DNA of 64,000 nt from Alterisphingorhabdus sp051668705 (GTDB lineage Bacteria > Pseudomonadota > Alphaproteobacteria > Sphingomonadales > Sphingomonadaceae): NCBI RefSeq assembly GCF_051668705.1, contig NZ_CP196351.1:2542001-2606000 (forward strand). Direction: 5' to 3'. This document shows positions 54,501-62,381 of this stretch, piece by piece; within the stretch, counting starts at the first letter, position 1, and every line of letters starts with the position of its first letter. The notes beneath the pieces were generated by a model. The model did no database searches and was not told the origin of the DNA. It saw nothing but the letters and a program-made list of their open reading frames with translations. A program made the translations under genes and the position numbers.

Positions 54501-54586
54501 ATTGCCGGAGAAGCCACCAATGCCAGACCCATAATCGCGGGAGCAACGCTTGATTTTAATGCGCGTGTAAGATTAGATTTTCTCAT
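51548..54586 (-). CDS. TonB-dependent outer-membrane receptor, 1012 aa
   Basis: Signal peptide 'PAIMGLALVASPAMAQ', TonB box and plug start 'AIVVTGTRVNNPNLEQTS', plug motif 'VEEFIREIPGVVPS' and 'RGIGANRNITLLNGTRIVP'. The barrel is long and Gly/Asn-rich in its loops and ends 'GRRFSITGRVTF', with terminal Phe. It is a paralogue of the next receptor, with the same layout but different extracellular loops, suggesting a related but distinct ligand. It is a single-gene unit closed by its own terminator. Confidence 0.95.
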   Translation of the reverse strand: MRKSNLTRALKSSVAPAIMGLALVASPAMAQDADADELAENTEDAIVVTGTRVNNPNLEQTSPVGVVTADQIDLRQANTVEEFIREIPGVVPSIGGQVNNGNGGSTFINLRGIGANRNITLLNGTRIVPAGLGGITNVDVIPVALLERVDVLTGGAGATYGADAIGGVVNFITKQDFSGLDFTVTQGLTEEGDASTFRADLTLGANFDDGRGNAVLSVGYTDRDAVTQGARPFGAVNIDSEDASEGGSATSIPTGVFFGGLFGQVDPDFNGISAGIASPFNFNPFNLFQLPLEQFRIYGSANYEVTDGITAYTEALYTQSTTATQIAPSGSFFNAVTLPLNNPFLSDGLRNAFCGLANIGQAACDAAGATPFGPTLADGSANPDFLTISPQLGRRFVELGTRDNVSQTDLFQIKAGLRGGITDSIDFDVFASYGESQIISTQSGNGTLTRLNQSLNSVSADACLDPSNGCVPINLFGPIGSITPEVGAFLDVGNSSSVQTSLASIIGFVSGDFGVSIPSAAEPISFVVGGEFREYTAFTASDLLSQTPGEVLGNGAANPNQGGSYDVYEAFGELQVPLLSDVAFAEEVVLDLAARVSRYSTTGTEFTWKAGGAWTVVDGFTIRGNYQQVTRAPNIGELFAPVQIGLGNNSSDPCQGGNPLTDPALAAICDSQVAAGGGFPGFTTAGVSVPADIAGQVNITFGGNPNLAAEDADTWTVGVIVQPAVVPGLSITVDYYNIEITGAISAPSEDDIIASCFGPGAGAAGAPNIPGSALGSAACALIARNPDTGAVAGPVVNTPGFITATSNLGVIATDGIDAVITYNTDLDFANLNLQVTGNWTNSSTFQANPGAINRECVGFFSTNCNLTGSIQPEFSFSSRATLQFESIDLSLLWRYIDAVQLEPLVDATGTFLGSPSVDAMGNPDGGIVTAADPNSPFSDFTRIGAEHYFDLTMRAQVTDNFTITAAIINLLDNDPTVVGSDIGTTAFNSGNIFPSTYDPLGRRFSITGRVTF

Positions 54587-54880
54587 GTGGATTAATTCCC
54601 TTTTCTATTTATCCATTTGAACGTGCCAAATGGGGAACACGCCGAATGTATATGTTCGGAATAATTGGTGTTGCACGATCTTGTAAAGCCCCGCTAAGCC
54701 TAGCGTATCGCTTTGACACTCACCTGCGACATTTTGGCAACAAGCATGGAGCTGTAACAAAATATGGTATTTTTCGGGTAATTTTTGAAGACATAGTGTT
54801 ATGCTGTTGAATATGAGAGATGCTTTAAAGTTCTTTGTGTAATTGATATGAACGCCAAGGAATCAAACAAAAGGTTATAC

Positions 54881-55435
54881 ATGCCTCACATAAAAAATAG
54901 TGCTCAAAAATCGATATTTCTAATATGCGCATTGTCGTCATATATTGGCATTGCCGCAGCTTCGCCCCTTTACGGCCAATCAAAGATTCCAACGCCGAAA
55001 GCGCTTGAAGATATTGCCGTTTGTCAGCAGATACAAGACGACGATGAACGTTTAAAATGTTTCGACCGGACGGTAGCCGTTCTTAACGAAGCGACTAGCC
55101 GGGGTGATGTCATTGTCGCTGAAAAAGAAGTGGTAGATCAAGCACGCAAAGAAGTGTTTGGCCTTAGCCTTTCAGACAATCCTATTTTGGGCAATACAGA
55201 TGATGTCGGTGTAAAATCGATAGACACAGTCATTACGTCTGCGGCGCAAACACGCAGCGGTAAGTGGATTTTCGTTGTAGAAGGTGGCGCAAGTTGGCGA
55301 CAAACTGATACCAAGCCATTGCGCAGGAGACCCAAAGCCGGTCAGAAAGTCACGATAGAGCGAGGCTTGTTAGGGAGTTTCATAGCCAGATTGGAAGGTC
55401 AGAAGAAAACCGTCAAAGTAATACGAATCAGATGA
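54881..55435 (+). CDS. Periplasmic protein with TagO/VasI-like N-terminal motif, 184 aa
   Basis: A signal peptide (about 1-32) ends 'ASPLYGQ'. The mature start 'EDIAVCQQIQDDDERLKCFD' has the paired-Cys pattern Cys-x12-Cys found in type VI-associated TagO/VasI proteins and in many sphingomonad periplasmic proteins. The C-terminal domain is beta-rich, with 'GKWIFVVEGGASWRQTD' and the basic 'RRPKAGQKVTIERG'. ATG at 54881 was chosen over 54848 because AAAGG precedes it. Function is unknown; no type VI genes are nearby. Confidence 0.75.
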   Translation: MPHIKNSAQKSIFLICALSSYIGIAAASPLYGQSKIPTPKALEDIAVCQQIQDDDERLKCFDRTVAVLNEATSRGDVIVAEKEVVDQARKEVFGLSLSDNPILGNTDDVGVKSIDTVITSAAQTRSGKWIFVVEGGASWRQTDTKPLRRRPKAGQKVTIERGLLGSFIARLEGQKKTVKVIRIR

Positions 55436-55475
55436 ACACATCTCAATGTAACGACGCCATTTGACGCACCACTAT

Positions 55476-56423
55476 TTATTGCGGCATTGGCCCCGTTAAC
55501 AACATTGGGTCAAGCCGTGCGGCGTTCCATTTCATGCTCCAATGTAAGTGCGGGCCAGTAGCGCTGCCGGTTGATCCGATATTGCCGATATACTGACCTT
55601 TTTTGACACTATCACCTGCATTTACCGCGATTTTGGACAAATGCAGAAAGGCGCTGTTGAGGCCCATGCCATGGTCCAGCATAAGCAAATGGCCTTCAAG
55701 GCTGAACGGTTTGCGTGCTGCCAAGGTTACCACGCCATCTGCCGGCGCAACAATCGGCGTGCCGTTGGCGCGCGCGATATCGACCCCTGTATGATAGCCA
55801 CCCGGCACACCGGCATATATACGTTGATTGCCAAAGCGGCCTGATATCCGCCCCGTGGCAGGCCAGATAAATTGCTGTCGCCACCCTTGACTGTCCGATT
55901 GGAAAGCACGGGCAGCGACAATCTGTTCCAATTCCGGCGCACGTCTTTTCTGGAATGCCGCGCTGGCCGTCCGCTTACGTCGCGGCAGATTTACTCTCTC
56001 AATATTCCATTTGCGCGGATTCACAATCAATGTCCGGCTTTCAACGCGGCCAGAGGAAAATGTAACGCGCAGTAAAGCCTGATTCGCGGCATCGCGGTTA
56101 AAGCCAAGCAGAAAGCTGCCATCATCGGCAATATCGATATCTTGGCCGTCAAACTCTATCGCCACAGCATCGGGCGAAACTTTGCCAAGCAGCACTCCGC
56201 CCTGACTCGCCGTATCAGCTAATAACAATTGCTCTGTCGCAGTGGCATCTGGTGCAATGTCATTATATACTTCAGACACAGCGGGCGCAGCCAAAGATGA
56301 TTCCGTCGCTGCCTTAACCAGCATTTCGCCTTCCACATCATCAACCGCTGCATTATCAAATGCATAGCCACTGCCGATCAAGACAAGTGCCGAGGCAGTG
56401 ACCATGATAAGACGCGATATCAT
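55476..56423 (-). CDS. M23-family (LytM) metallopeptidase, 315 aa
   Basis: A signal peptide or anchor (about 1-22) and a beta-rich N-terminal domain with an Arg/Lys-rich hinge ('LPRRKRTASAAFQKRR') precede the LytM domain. Zinc ligands are in 'YHTGVDIARANG' (His, Asp) and 'HLHWSMKW' (His). 'TPIVAPADGVVT' is the conserved strand. The enzyme cuts peptidoglycan crosslinks or activates amidases in the periplasm. Its ATG overlaps the stop of the upstream DUF2093 gene by one base. Confidence 0.94.
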   Translation of the reverse strand: MISRLIMVTASALVLIGSGYAFDNAAVDDVEGEMLVKAATESSLAAPAVSEVYNDIAPDATATEQLLLADTASQGGVLLGKVSPDAVAIEFDGQDIDIADDGSFLLGFNRDAANQALLRVTFSSGRVESRTLIVNPRKWNIERVNLPRRKRTASAAFQKRRAPELEQIVAARAFQSDSQGWRQQFIWPATGRISGRFGNQRIYAGVPGGYHTGVDIARANGTPIVAPADGVVTLAARKPFSLEGHLLMLDHGMGLNSAFLHLSKIAVNAGDSVKKGQYIGNIGSTGSATGPHLHWSMKWNAARLDPMLLTGPMPQ

Positions 56424-56629
56424 TATGGCCCCTCCGCCAGTGCTTTCTGCACCGAGATTTCAGCACTTGCATAGGCTTCCTGACGGCTCACGCTCCAATA
56501 GCGCAAATCCTCCAGCATGATGCGCTCGCCGCTAACAGCACACATCACATGGTCGCCCGAGGCCAAAATGCGAAAACTGCCCGGGCCGTAATGCAGTCTT
56601 GCCTGTTTATTCTTGTTCGACATCAACAT
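56423..56629 (-). CDS. DUF2093 family protein, 68 aa
   Basis: The core 'LHYGPGSFRILASGDHVMCA' and 'LRYWSVSRQEAYAS' are diagnostic of DUF2093, found almost only in alphaproteobacteria and often beside xseA. Function is unknown. ATG at 56629 has AGGAG eight bases upstream; ATG at 56623 is an alternative. It lies between xseA and the M23 gene on the same strand. Confidence 0.9.
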   Translation of the reverse strand: MLMSNKNKQARLHYGPGSFRILASGDHVMCAVSGERIMLEDLRYWSVSRQEAYASAEISVQKALAEGP

Positions 56630-56696
56630 GCCGGGGCTCCTATCATTTTGACCAGCAAAGCACAAAGTTCTTTACGCGCTGCTGAATATTGCAATC

Positions 56697-58160
56697 TCAA
56701 AGCAGTTTTGGCTGCTCCCCCACAGGCTTTTGCGGTGCAGGTTTTTTGGCTTTGGCTGGCTTTTGGGGTGATATTGGTGCGCCGCCTGTTAAGGCGTCAA
56801 CCTTGCCATCACCAAAATGCAGCTGCAAATTGCGCGCATCTGTTGCGGCCTTGCTGCTCGTGATGACCTGACCTTCCTTATCTGTGACCTTTGCATAACC
56901 GCGCGACAATGGTGCATCAGGATGCACTTGTTTCAATAGGCGATCGAGCGCGGACAGCCGATCTGCTGCATCAGCCAAGGGCCGCTTCACAAAAGCTGGC
57001 GTCAGGCGCGTCTGTTGCAGGGCTGTCCCTGATTGGCTCCATCGCCGCTCCAGCAAAGCGGGAGTCATCCGGCCAGCCTGCATGGCAAAGCGTTCCTTTG
57101 CGCGCCCATGCACATAACCCAATGCGCGTGACATACGTTCGGTAACATCATCGAATTTCTGCATGCTTGGGGCAAACAGACTGTCCGCCTTTGGCAATTG
57201 CCTCGCCCAGCGCTCCAGCCGTTCGCTGGCCAATCCTAAAGCACGCTGCTCCGCTCTTTGTGCGCGCAGGCCCAACTCGGTAATATGCCCCGCCAGATCA
57301 GCCCGCACTGGCACCGCCATTTCAGCAGCAGCCGTTGGCGTCGGCGCACGCCGGTCAGCGGCATAATCGGCCAATGTCGTATCTGTCTCATGCCCCACCG
57401 CGCTAATGATGGGGATGGTGCAATCGGCAATCGCGCGCACCACAATCTCTTCGTTGAAACTCCACAGATCCTCAATCGAACCGCCACCACGCGCGACAAT
57501 CACCAAATCGGGTTTGGGCACATTGCCGCCCGCCGCCATGTTGGAGAAGCCATTTACCGCATTTGCAATCTGCGCTGCGGCCCCCTCACCCTGAACCAGA
57601 ACGGGCCAGACCAGCACATGGCTGGGGAAGCGATCGGCCAAGCGGTGCAATATATCGCGAATCACTGAACCTGTGGGCGATGTCACCACGCCAATGGTGC
57701 GCGGCAAATAGGGCAAGGTCCGCTTTCGCTCTGATGCAAACAGCCCTTCTTCACCCAGCCGCGCCTTCAGCTTTTCAAACAGCTGCATCAGCGCGCCTTC
57801 ACCCGCCAATTCCATACGGTCGATAACAATCTGATATTTTGACCGGCCGGGATAAGTGGTCAGCTTGCCCGTGGCGATAACATCCAGCCCATCCTCTGGC
57901 GCAAAAGGCAGGCGCCCGGCATTGCCGCGCCAGATAACCCCGTCAATTACCGCCTTTTCGTCCTTTAACGCCATATAAACATGGCCAGATGCGGCCCGTT
58001 TAAAACCGGAAATCTCTCCGCGCAGGCGGACATGTCCAAATCGATCTTCCACCGTGCGCTTCAACGCCGAAGAAATTTCGCTGATAGATAGCGGCGGGGC
58101 GTTGTCGCCGCTCTCGCTCTTGGCTATCAAAGCGGCATCAAAATCTTCAGGAGCGGGCAT
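56697..58160 (-). CDS. xseA: Exodeoxyribonuclease VII large subunit, 487 aa
   Basis: XseA degrades single-stranded DNA with XseB. The OB-fold N-terminus has 'RFGHVRLRGEISGFKRAASG'. The nuclease core contains 'IGVVTSPTGSVIRDI', 'VARGGGSIEDLWSFNEE' and 'ISAVGHETDTTLADY'. A long coiled-coil follows, then a basic Pro/Lys tail. The frame extends to 58508, but the extra residues lie opposite purD; ATG at 58160 follows AAAGGATATTC. The start codon interlocks with that of purD (CATG), so each promoter must lie inside the other gene. Confidence 0.95.
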   Translation of the reverse strand: MPAPEDFDAALIAKSESGDNAPPLSISEISSALKRTVEDRFGHVRLRGEISGFKRAASGHVYMALKDEKAVIDGVIWRGNAGRLPFAPEDGLDVIATGKLTTYPGRSKYQIVIDRMELAGEGALMQLFEKLKARLGEEGLFASERKRTLPYLPRTIGVVTSPTGSVIRDILHRLADRFPSHVLVWPVLVQGEGAAAQIANAVNGFSNMAAGGNVPKPDLVIVARGGGSIEDLWSFNEEIVVRAIADCTIPIISAVGHETDTTLADYAADRRAPTPTAAAEMAVPVRADLAGHITELGLRAQRAEQRALGLASERLERWARQLPKADSLFAPSMQKFDDVTERMSRALGYVHGRAKERFAMQAGRMTPALLERRWSQSGTALQQTRLTPAFVKRPLADAADRLSALDRLLKQVHPDAPLSRGYAKVTDKEGQVITSSKAATDARNLQLHFGDGKVDALTGGAPISPQKPAKAKKPAPQKPVGEQPKLL

Positions 58161-59439
58161 GAATATCCTTTTAATCGGTGGCGGCGGGCGCGAACATGCC
58201 CTTTGCTGGAAATTGGCGCAATCCCCTGATGTGGGAAAAATCTTCGCAGCACCCGGCAATCCCGGCATGGCGTCTATCGCCGAATCGGTATCATTGGATA
58301 TCAGCAACCATGACGCCGTCACAGCATTTTGCGCTGCGCATGACATCGCCTTAGTGGTTATAGGGCCGGAAGCGCCCTTGGTTGATGGACTGGCCGACAG
58401 CATGGCCGCGGCTGACATTCCTGTCTTTGGCCCCTCTGCCAAAGCGGCGCAGCTGGAAGGCTCTAAAGGCTTTACCAAAGATATGTGCACACGCGCCAAC
58501 ATCCCCACCGCAGCCTATGTGCGCACCTATAATCTGGCAGAGGCCCGCGCGGCATTGGCAGAATTTGATCTGCCTGTGGTTATCAAAGCCGATGGGCTGG
58601 CTGCTGGTAAAGGCGTTATTATCGCGCAAACGGCGCAAGAAGCAGACGAAGCCGTAGCCCATATGTTTGCTGGCGGATTTGGCGATGCCGGCGCAGAAGT
58701 AGTGATTGAGGAATTTATGACCGGCGAAGAGGTCAGTTTCTTTGCGCTAACAGATGGGCACAGCGTTGTGCCTTTGGCCAGTGCGCAGGACCATAAGCGC
58801 GTAGGCGATGGCGATACCGGCCCCAATACCGGAGGCATGGGCGCCTATAGCCCGGCCCCTGTTTTAACCGATGAACTGCAAGAACAAGTGATGCAGCGGA
58901 TCATTCACCCCACCGTCAAGGCGATGCGTAATGCCGATATGCCCTATTCCGGGGTGCTTTATGCCGGGCTTATCCTGACCGAAGAAGGGCCAAAGCTGAT
59001 CGAATATAATTGCCGCTTTGGTGACCCGGAATGTCAGGTGCTGATGATGCGTTTGCAGGATGATCTGGCGGCGTTGCTTCTGGCCACGGCAAAGGGCGAA
59101 TTAGCAACGCAAACTGCACCCGCTTTTGCTGACCAAACAGCGCTGACAATCGTGATGGCGGCCAAAGGCTACCCCGCGACGCCAGAAAAAGGCGGTGCGA
59201 TTAACGGCCTAACCGCCGTACAGCGCAACAATGTCACCATTTTTCATGCGGGCACCAAGATGGTTGATGGCCAGTTGGTCGCCAATGGCGGGCGGGTATT
59301 AAACGTCACCGCAATGGGCGACACAATCAACGCAGCACGCACCGCCGCATATGCAACCGTGGAGTCGGTCGATTTCCCCAGCGGCTTTTACCGCAATGAT
59401 ATAGGGTGGCGCGAAATGGAGCGGCAAAAGACCCATTAA
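58159..59439 (+). CDS. purD: Phosphoribosylamine-glycine ligase (GARS), 426 aa
   Basis: PurD catalyses the second step of purine synthesis, joining phosphoribosylamine and glycine with ATP. The start 'MNILLIGGGGREHALCWKL' is canonical. The ATP-grasp domain includes 'SKGFTKDMCTRANIPTA' and 'KADGLAAGKGVIIA', then 'GEEVSFFALTDG'. The Mg-binding end is 'LIEYNCRFGDPECQ'. An AGGAG site lies six bases upstream of the ATG, inside xseA. Confidence 0.98.
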   Translation: MNILLIGGGGREHALCWKLAQSPDVGKIFAAPGNPGMASIAESVSLDISNHDAVTAFCAAHDIALVVIGPEAPLVDGLADSMAAADIPVFGPSAKAAQLEGSKGFTKDMCTRANIPTAAYVRTYNLAEARAALAEFDLPVVIKADGLAAGKGVIIAQTAQEADEAVAHMFAGGFGDAGAEVVIEEFMTGEEVSFFALTDGHSVVPLASAQDHKRVGDGDTGPNTGGMGAYSPAPVLTDELQEQVMQRIIHPTVKAMRNADMPYSGVLYAGLILTEEGPKLIEYNCRFGDPECQVLMMRLQDDLAALLLATAKGELATQTAPAFADQTALTIVMAAKGYPATPEKGGAINGLTAVQRNNVTIFHAGTKMVDGQLVANGGRVLNVTAMGDTINAARTAAYATVESVDFPSGFYRNDIGWREMERQKTH

Positions 59440-59460
59440 GTTTTTGCCCGCAAAGCTGGC

Positions 59461-59481
59461 AAGCGCATGGTTTGTGCGCTT
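59461..59481 (+). terminator. Weak hairpin after purD
   Basis: AAGCGCA (59461-59467) and TGCGCTT (59475-59481) form a perfect 7-bp stem with a 7-base loop, 21 bases after the purD stop. Without a T-run, it may be a weak terminator or mRNA-stabilising hairpin. Confidence 0.35.
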
Positions 59482-59621
59482 CTGACCGCTTTCTGACAAA
59501 CTGCCCAACAAACTGTTCATTTTTGGTTCAGTGCTTTGGCGAAATGATCTGATACGCAACGTTTTCAGGTCGTTGCACCATGATGAGGATCTTGGCTTTT
59601 GGGTATTGAGGGAGTTAGATT

Positions 59622-61370
59622 ATGCGCAGATTTTCTATTGTCGCAGCATTGGTTCTGACAGCATTGGTGGCGGGTTGCGGCCAGCAAAGTTCGGAATTGG
59701 CCAGCAGCGAAGCACTGCCAGCTCCGCCGCCTCCGCCTCCTCCGCCGCCCGTGCTTGCGCAAGGCGTTGCCTCTCCTGAAAATGACACAATTGTCGTTTC
59801 TGCCACACGTGTCACGGGGGCACAGCAAGATTCCCCGCTTGCAGTTACCTCTGTGACGGCCGAAACGTTAAGCGGCGATATTGCCACCTCAGATTTGGTC
59901 GCAGCGGCTCCGGGTGACAGCACGCGCAACCGTTATTATGTGCCGCCTGTGCTGGTTCCTGGACCAGATGATCGTGAAAAATATGATGGCGAAACGGTCT
60001 CCCCCATAAAATTGGTGCGCGCAGAACCTGTTTCGACCTTTTCTGTCGATGTTGATACCGGCGCTTATGCCAATGTCCGGCGCTTTCTCAATCAGGGTCA
60101 GTTGCCACCCAAGGCAGCGGTGCGCACAGAGGAAATGATCAACTATTTCCGCTATGATTATGCCCGCCCGTCATCGCGCGACGTGCCATTCAGCGTAACC
60201 ACCAATGTGACCACAACCCCATGGAACAGTGAGAGCCGTTTGGTCCGTATTGGTCTGCGCGGTTATGATATTGCACGTGACGAACGTCCTGCAGCCAATC
60301 TGGTGTTCCTGCTCGATGTGTCTGGTTCAATGAACAATCAGGATAAACTGCCCCTGTTAAAAAGTGCATTGAAAACGCTGACCAACAATCTGTCGGATCA
60401 GGACCGTGTGTCGATAGTTGTCTATGCCGGTGCCGCTGGATTGGTGCTGGAACCTACCAATGACAAAGGCAAGATCAAACGTGCGCTTGACCAGTTGGAA
60501 GCTGGCGGCTCAACCGCAGGCGGCGCTGGTATTAAGCTGGCCTATCAGATCGCCCGCGATAACCGCATCAAGGATGGCGTAAACCGCGTTATCATGGCCA
60601 CAGATGGTGACTTTAATGTGGGCATTAGCGACCGTGACCGTTTGATTGAGCTGATCGAAAGCAACCGTGATGATGGCATTACGCTGACCACATTGGGTTT
60701 TGGTCAGGGCAATTATAATGAAGCGCTGATGGAACAGGCTGCCGATCATGGCAATGGCAATTACGCCTATATTGATAGTGCACAAGAAGCCCAAAAGGTG
60801 CTGGCCGATGAAATGCAGTCAACGCTGTTCACCATCGCCAAGGATGTGAAAGTGCAAGTGGAGTTTAATCCAAAGCAAATCTCCCAATACCGGTTGATAG
60901 GATATGAAAACCGGGCGCTGCGCGAAGAAGATTTTGACAATGACAAAATCGACGCTGGCGATATTGGCGCAGGGCATCAGGTAACGGCTATTTACGAAGT
61001 CGTCCCCGCCGATGCGCAGGGTTGGATCAAGCCACGCCGTTATGAGCAAACCGAACTGAAAGTCGAACGTGGCCGCGAAAGCGAAATGGCTTTTGTAAAA
61101 CTGCGCTACAAATTGCCCAATGAAGATACATCCAAATTGCTGGCCTTTGCCGTGCAGGGCGAGACGCTGCGTACAGCAAAACGGCCAAAAGGTGATATGG
61201 CCTTTGCCGTTGCAGTCGCTGCTTTTGGCCAAAAATTGCGCGCAGATCCTTATCTGAAAGATTTCAATTTTGACGATATCTTACAGATGGCAGATGGCCA
61301 AAACGGATATCTGCGTCAGGAATTTATCAAATTGGCAGAGATAGCACGCGGCCAATCCGGCGCTGATTAA
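59622..61370 (+). CDS. vWA-domain lipoprotein (YfbK-like) with TonB-plug-like N-terminus, 582 aa
   Basis: A lipobox 'LVAGCGQ' (Cys at about 19) is followed by a run of ten prolines. Residues about 53-95 then read 'NDTIVVSATRVTGAQQDSPL' and 'AVTSVTAETLSGDIATSDLV', closely like the TonB box and plug start of TonB-dependent receptors. A YfbK-type N-domain with 'FSVDVDTGAYANVRRFL' precedes the vWA domain with the metal site 'FLLDVSGSMNNQDKL', Thr in 'GGSTAGGAG' and Asp in 'MATDGDFNVG'. The C-terminal domain is the usual YfbK one. The role is unknown; it probably assembles a protein at the outer membrane. Confidence 0.92.
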   Translation: MRRFSIVAALVLTALVAGCGQQSSELASSEALPAPPPPPPPPPVLAQGVASPENDTIVVSATRVTGAQQDSPLAVTSVTAETLSGDIATSDLVAAAPGDSTRNRYYVPPVLVPGPDDREKYDGETVSPIKLVRAEPVSTFSVDVDTGAYANVRRFLNQGQLPPKAAVRTEEMINYFRYDYARPSSRDVPFSVTTNVTTTPWNSESRLVRIGLRGYDIARDERPAANLVFLLDVSGSMNNQDKLPLLKSALKTLTNNLSDQDRVSIVVYAGAAGLVLEPTNDKGKIKRALDQLEAGGSTAGGAGIKLAYQIARDNRIKDGVNRVIMATDGDFNVGISDRDRLIELIESNRDDGITLTTLGFGQGNYNEALMEQAADHGNGNYAYIDSAQEAQKVLADEMQSTLFTIAKDVKVQVEFNPKQISQYRLIGYENRALREEDFDNDKIDAGDIGAGHQVTAIYEVVPADAQGWIKPRRYEQTELKVERGRESEMAFVKLRYKLPNEDTSKLLAFAVQGETLRTAKRPKGDMAFAVAVAAFGQKLRADPYLKDFNFDDILQMADGQNGYLRQEFIKLAEIARGQSGAD

Positions 61371-61502
61371 AGCCAACACTAGTTGTTTTACTATTGTTTA
61401 CCCGCAGTGACCTGCCGTTAAGGTTAACAAACTCCTGCGTTGCTGGACTCTCTGCTATTCGGACACTATCGTGTTTGCAATTGGATTAAGGGGAAATCAG
61501 CT

Positions 61503-62273
61503 ATGAACGGTATGACCAAATTCCTAATCGGCGCCGGCGCAACGGCCCTGATGGCATGGGGAAATCACAGTGCGGTCGGCTCCGGCCAAGCCTTTGTCGA
61601 TGCGCTTTCAGGCAAGACCAGCAGCATCATTGGCGATAGCGGGGTCAGTTTTGACTATTCTGCAAATGGTGCATTATCGCGCAGCGTCACGCTAAGCGGT
61701 GATGTGTCGGATGAAGAGAAAGCACGCATTACCAAAGAGCTTTCCGGCATTGATGGTATTGGCTCTATTACATGGTCTGGTGATGAAGGCGCAGATGGTG
61801 CTGAAGCGGATAGTGATGGTGACGCAACAGCGACAGCCGATAGCGATAGCAATGCAGCAACCGATGTTGCTCCCGCCAGTGAAGAAGTGGTCGCTGAATG
61901 TCAGGGCAATGTTGATGGTTTGCTTGCAGGCAAAACCATTGAATTTCGTCTTGGTAGCGCTTTTATCGCGGGCACCTCACAAGGACTTCTTGATGAAGTG
62001 GCTGAGGCTCTGAAACCTTGTGCAGGTACAGTGGTTGAAATTGGCGGCCATACTGACGCTTCAGGCACTGCTGAAATCAACACGTCATTATCACAAGATC
62101 GTGCTGATCGTGTGCGTGCTGCGCTGATAGAGCGCGGCGTTCCGGAAAGACAGTTGACCGCCAAGGGCTATGGCCCGTCAAAACTCAAAAACACAGCCAA
62201 TCCACGCGCAGCGGAAAACCGCCGCATTGAATTTGGTGTAACATCAAGCGCTACTGCGCCAGAAGGGGAATAA
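61503..62273 (+). CDS. OmpA-family protein with BON-like domain, 256 aa
   Basis: A hydrophobic N-terminus ('LIGAGATALMAWG') is followed by a BON-like module ('SRSVTLSGDVSDEEKARITK') and a low-complexity acidic linker of Asp/Ala/Ser (about 100-125). The C-terminal OmpA domain has 'VVEIGGHTDASGTAEINTSL', 'DRADRVRAALIERG' and 'NRRIEFGV', which should bind peptidoglycan. The BON-plus-OmpA arrangement recalls mycobacterial ArfA. ATG at 61503 follows AAGGGGAAA. It starts a three-gene cluster with a microprotein and a membrane-anchored HhH gene. Confidence 0.9.
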   Translation: MNGMTKFLIGAGATALMAWGNHSAVGSGQAFVDALSGKTSSIIGDSGVSFDYSANGALSRSVTLSGDVSDEEKARITKELSGIDGIGSITWSGDEGADGAEADSDGDATATADSDSNAATDVAPASEEVVAECQGNVDGLLAGKTIEFRLGSAFIAGTSQGLLDEVAEALKPCAGTVVEIGGHTDASGTAEINTSLSQDRADRVRAALIERGVPERQLTAKGYGPSKLKNTANPRAAENRRIEFGVTSSATAPEGE

Positions 62274-62275
62274 TC

Positions 62276-62371
62276 ATGGCATTATTGTTAGAAAGCCTGT
62301 TGCTGCTTTTGGTTGTATTTTTGATCGGTCTCGGCATCGCCTATCTGATCTGGGGCCGCAAGGACGCATAA
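62276..62371 (+). CDS. 31-aa single-pass membrane microprotein
   Basis: The frame begins two bases after the OmpA-family stop, with GGGGAATAATC as ribosome-binding region. It encodes 'MALLLESLLLLLVVFLIGLG' followed by a short end 'IAYLIWGRKDA': one TM helix and a basic tail. The start and stop are both tight against neighbouring genes (ten bases to the next), and there is no other reason for a long hydrophobic frame there. No family is recognised. By analogy with ArfB in mycobacteria, it may be a partner of the OmpA-type protein. Confidence 0.75.
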   Translation: MALLLESLLLLLVVFLIGLGIAYLIWGRKDA

Positions 62372-62381
62372 GGGGGCAGAA

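Noticed and set aside
58161..58508. N-terminal extension of xseA
   Set aside because: It is antisense to the conserved N-terminus of purD and does not match the exonuclease family; a good start exists at 58160.
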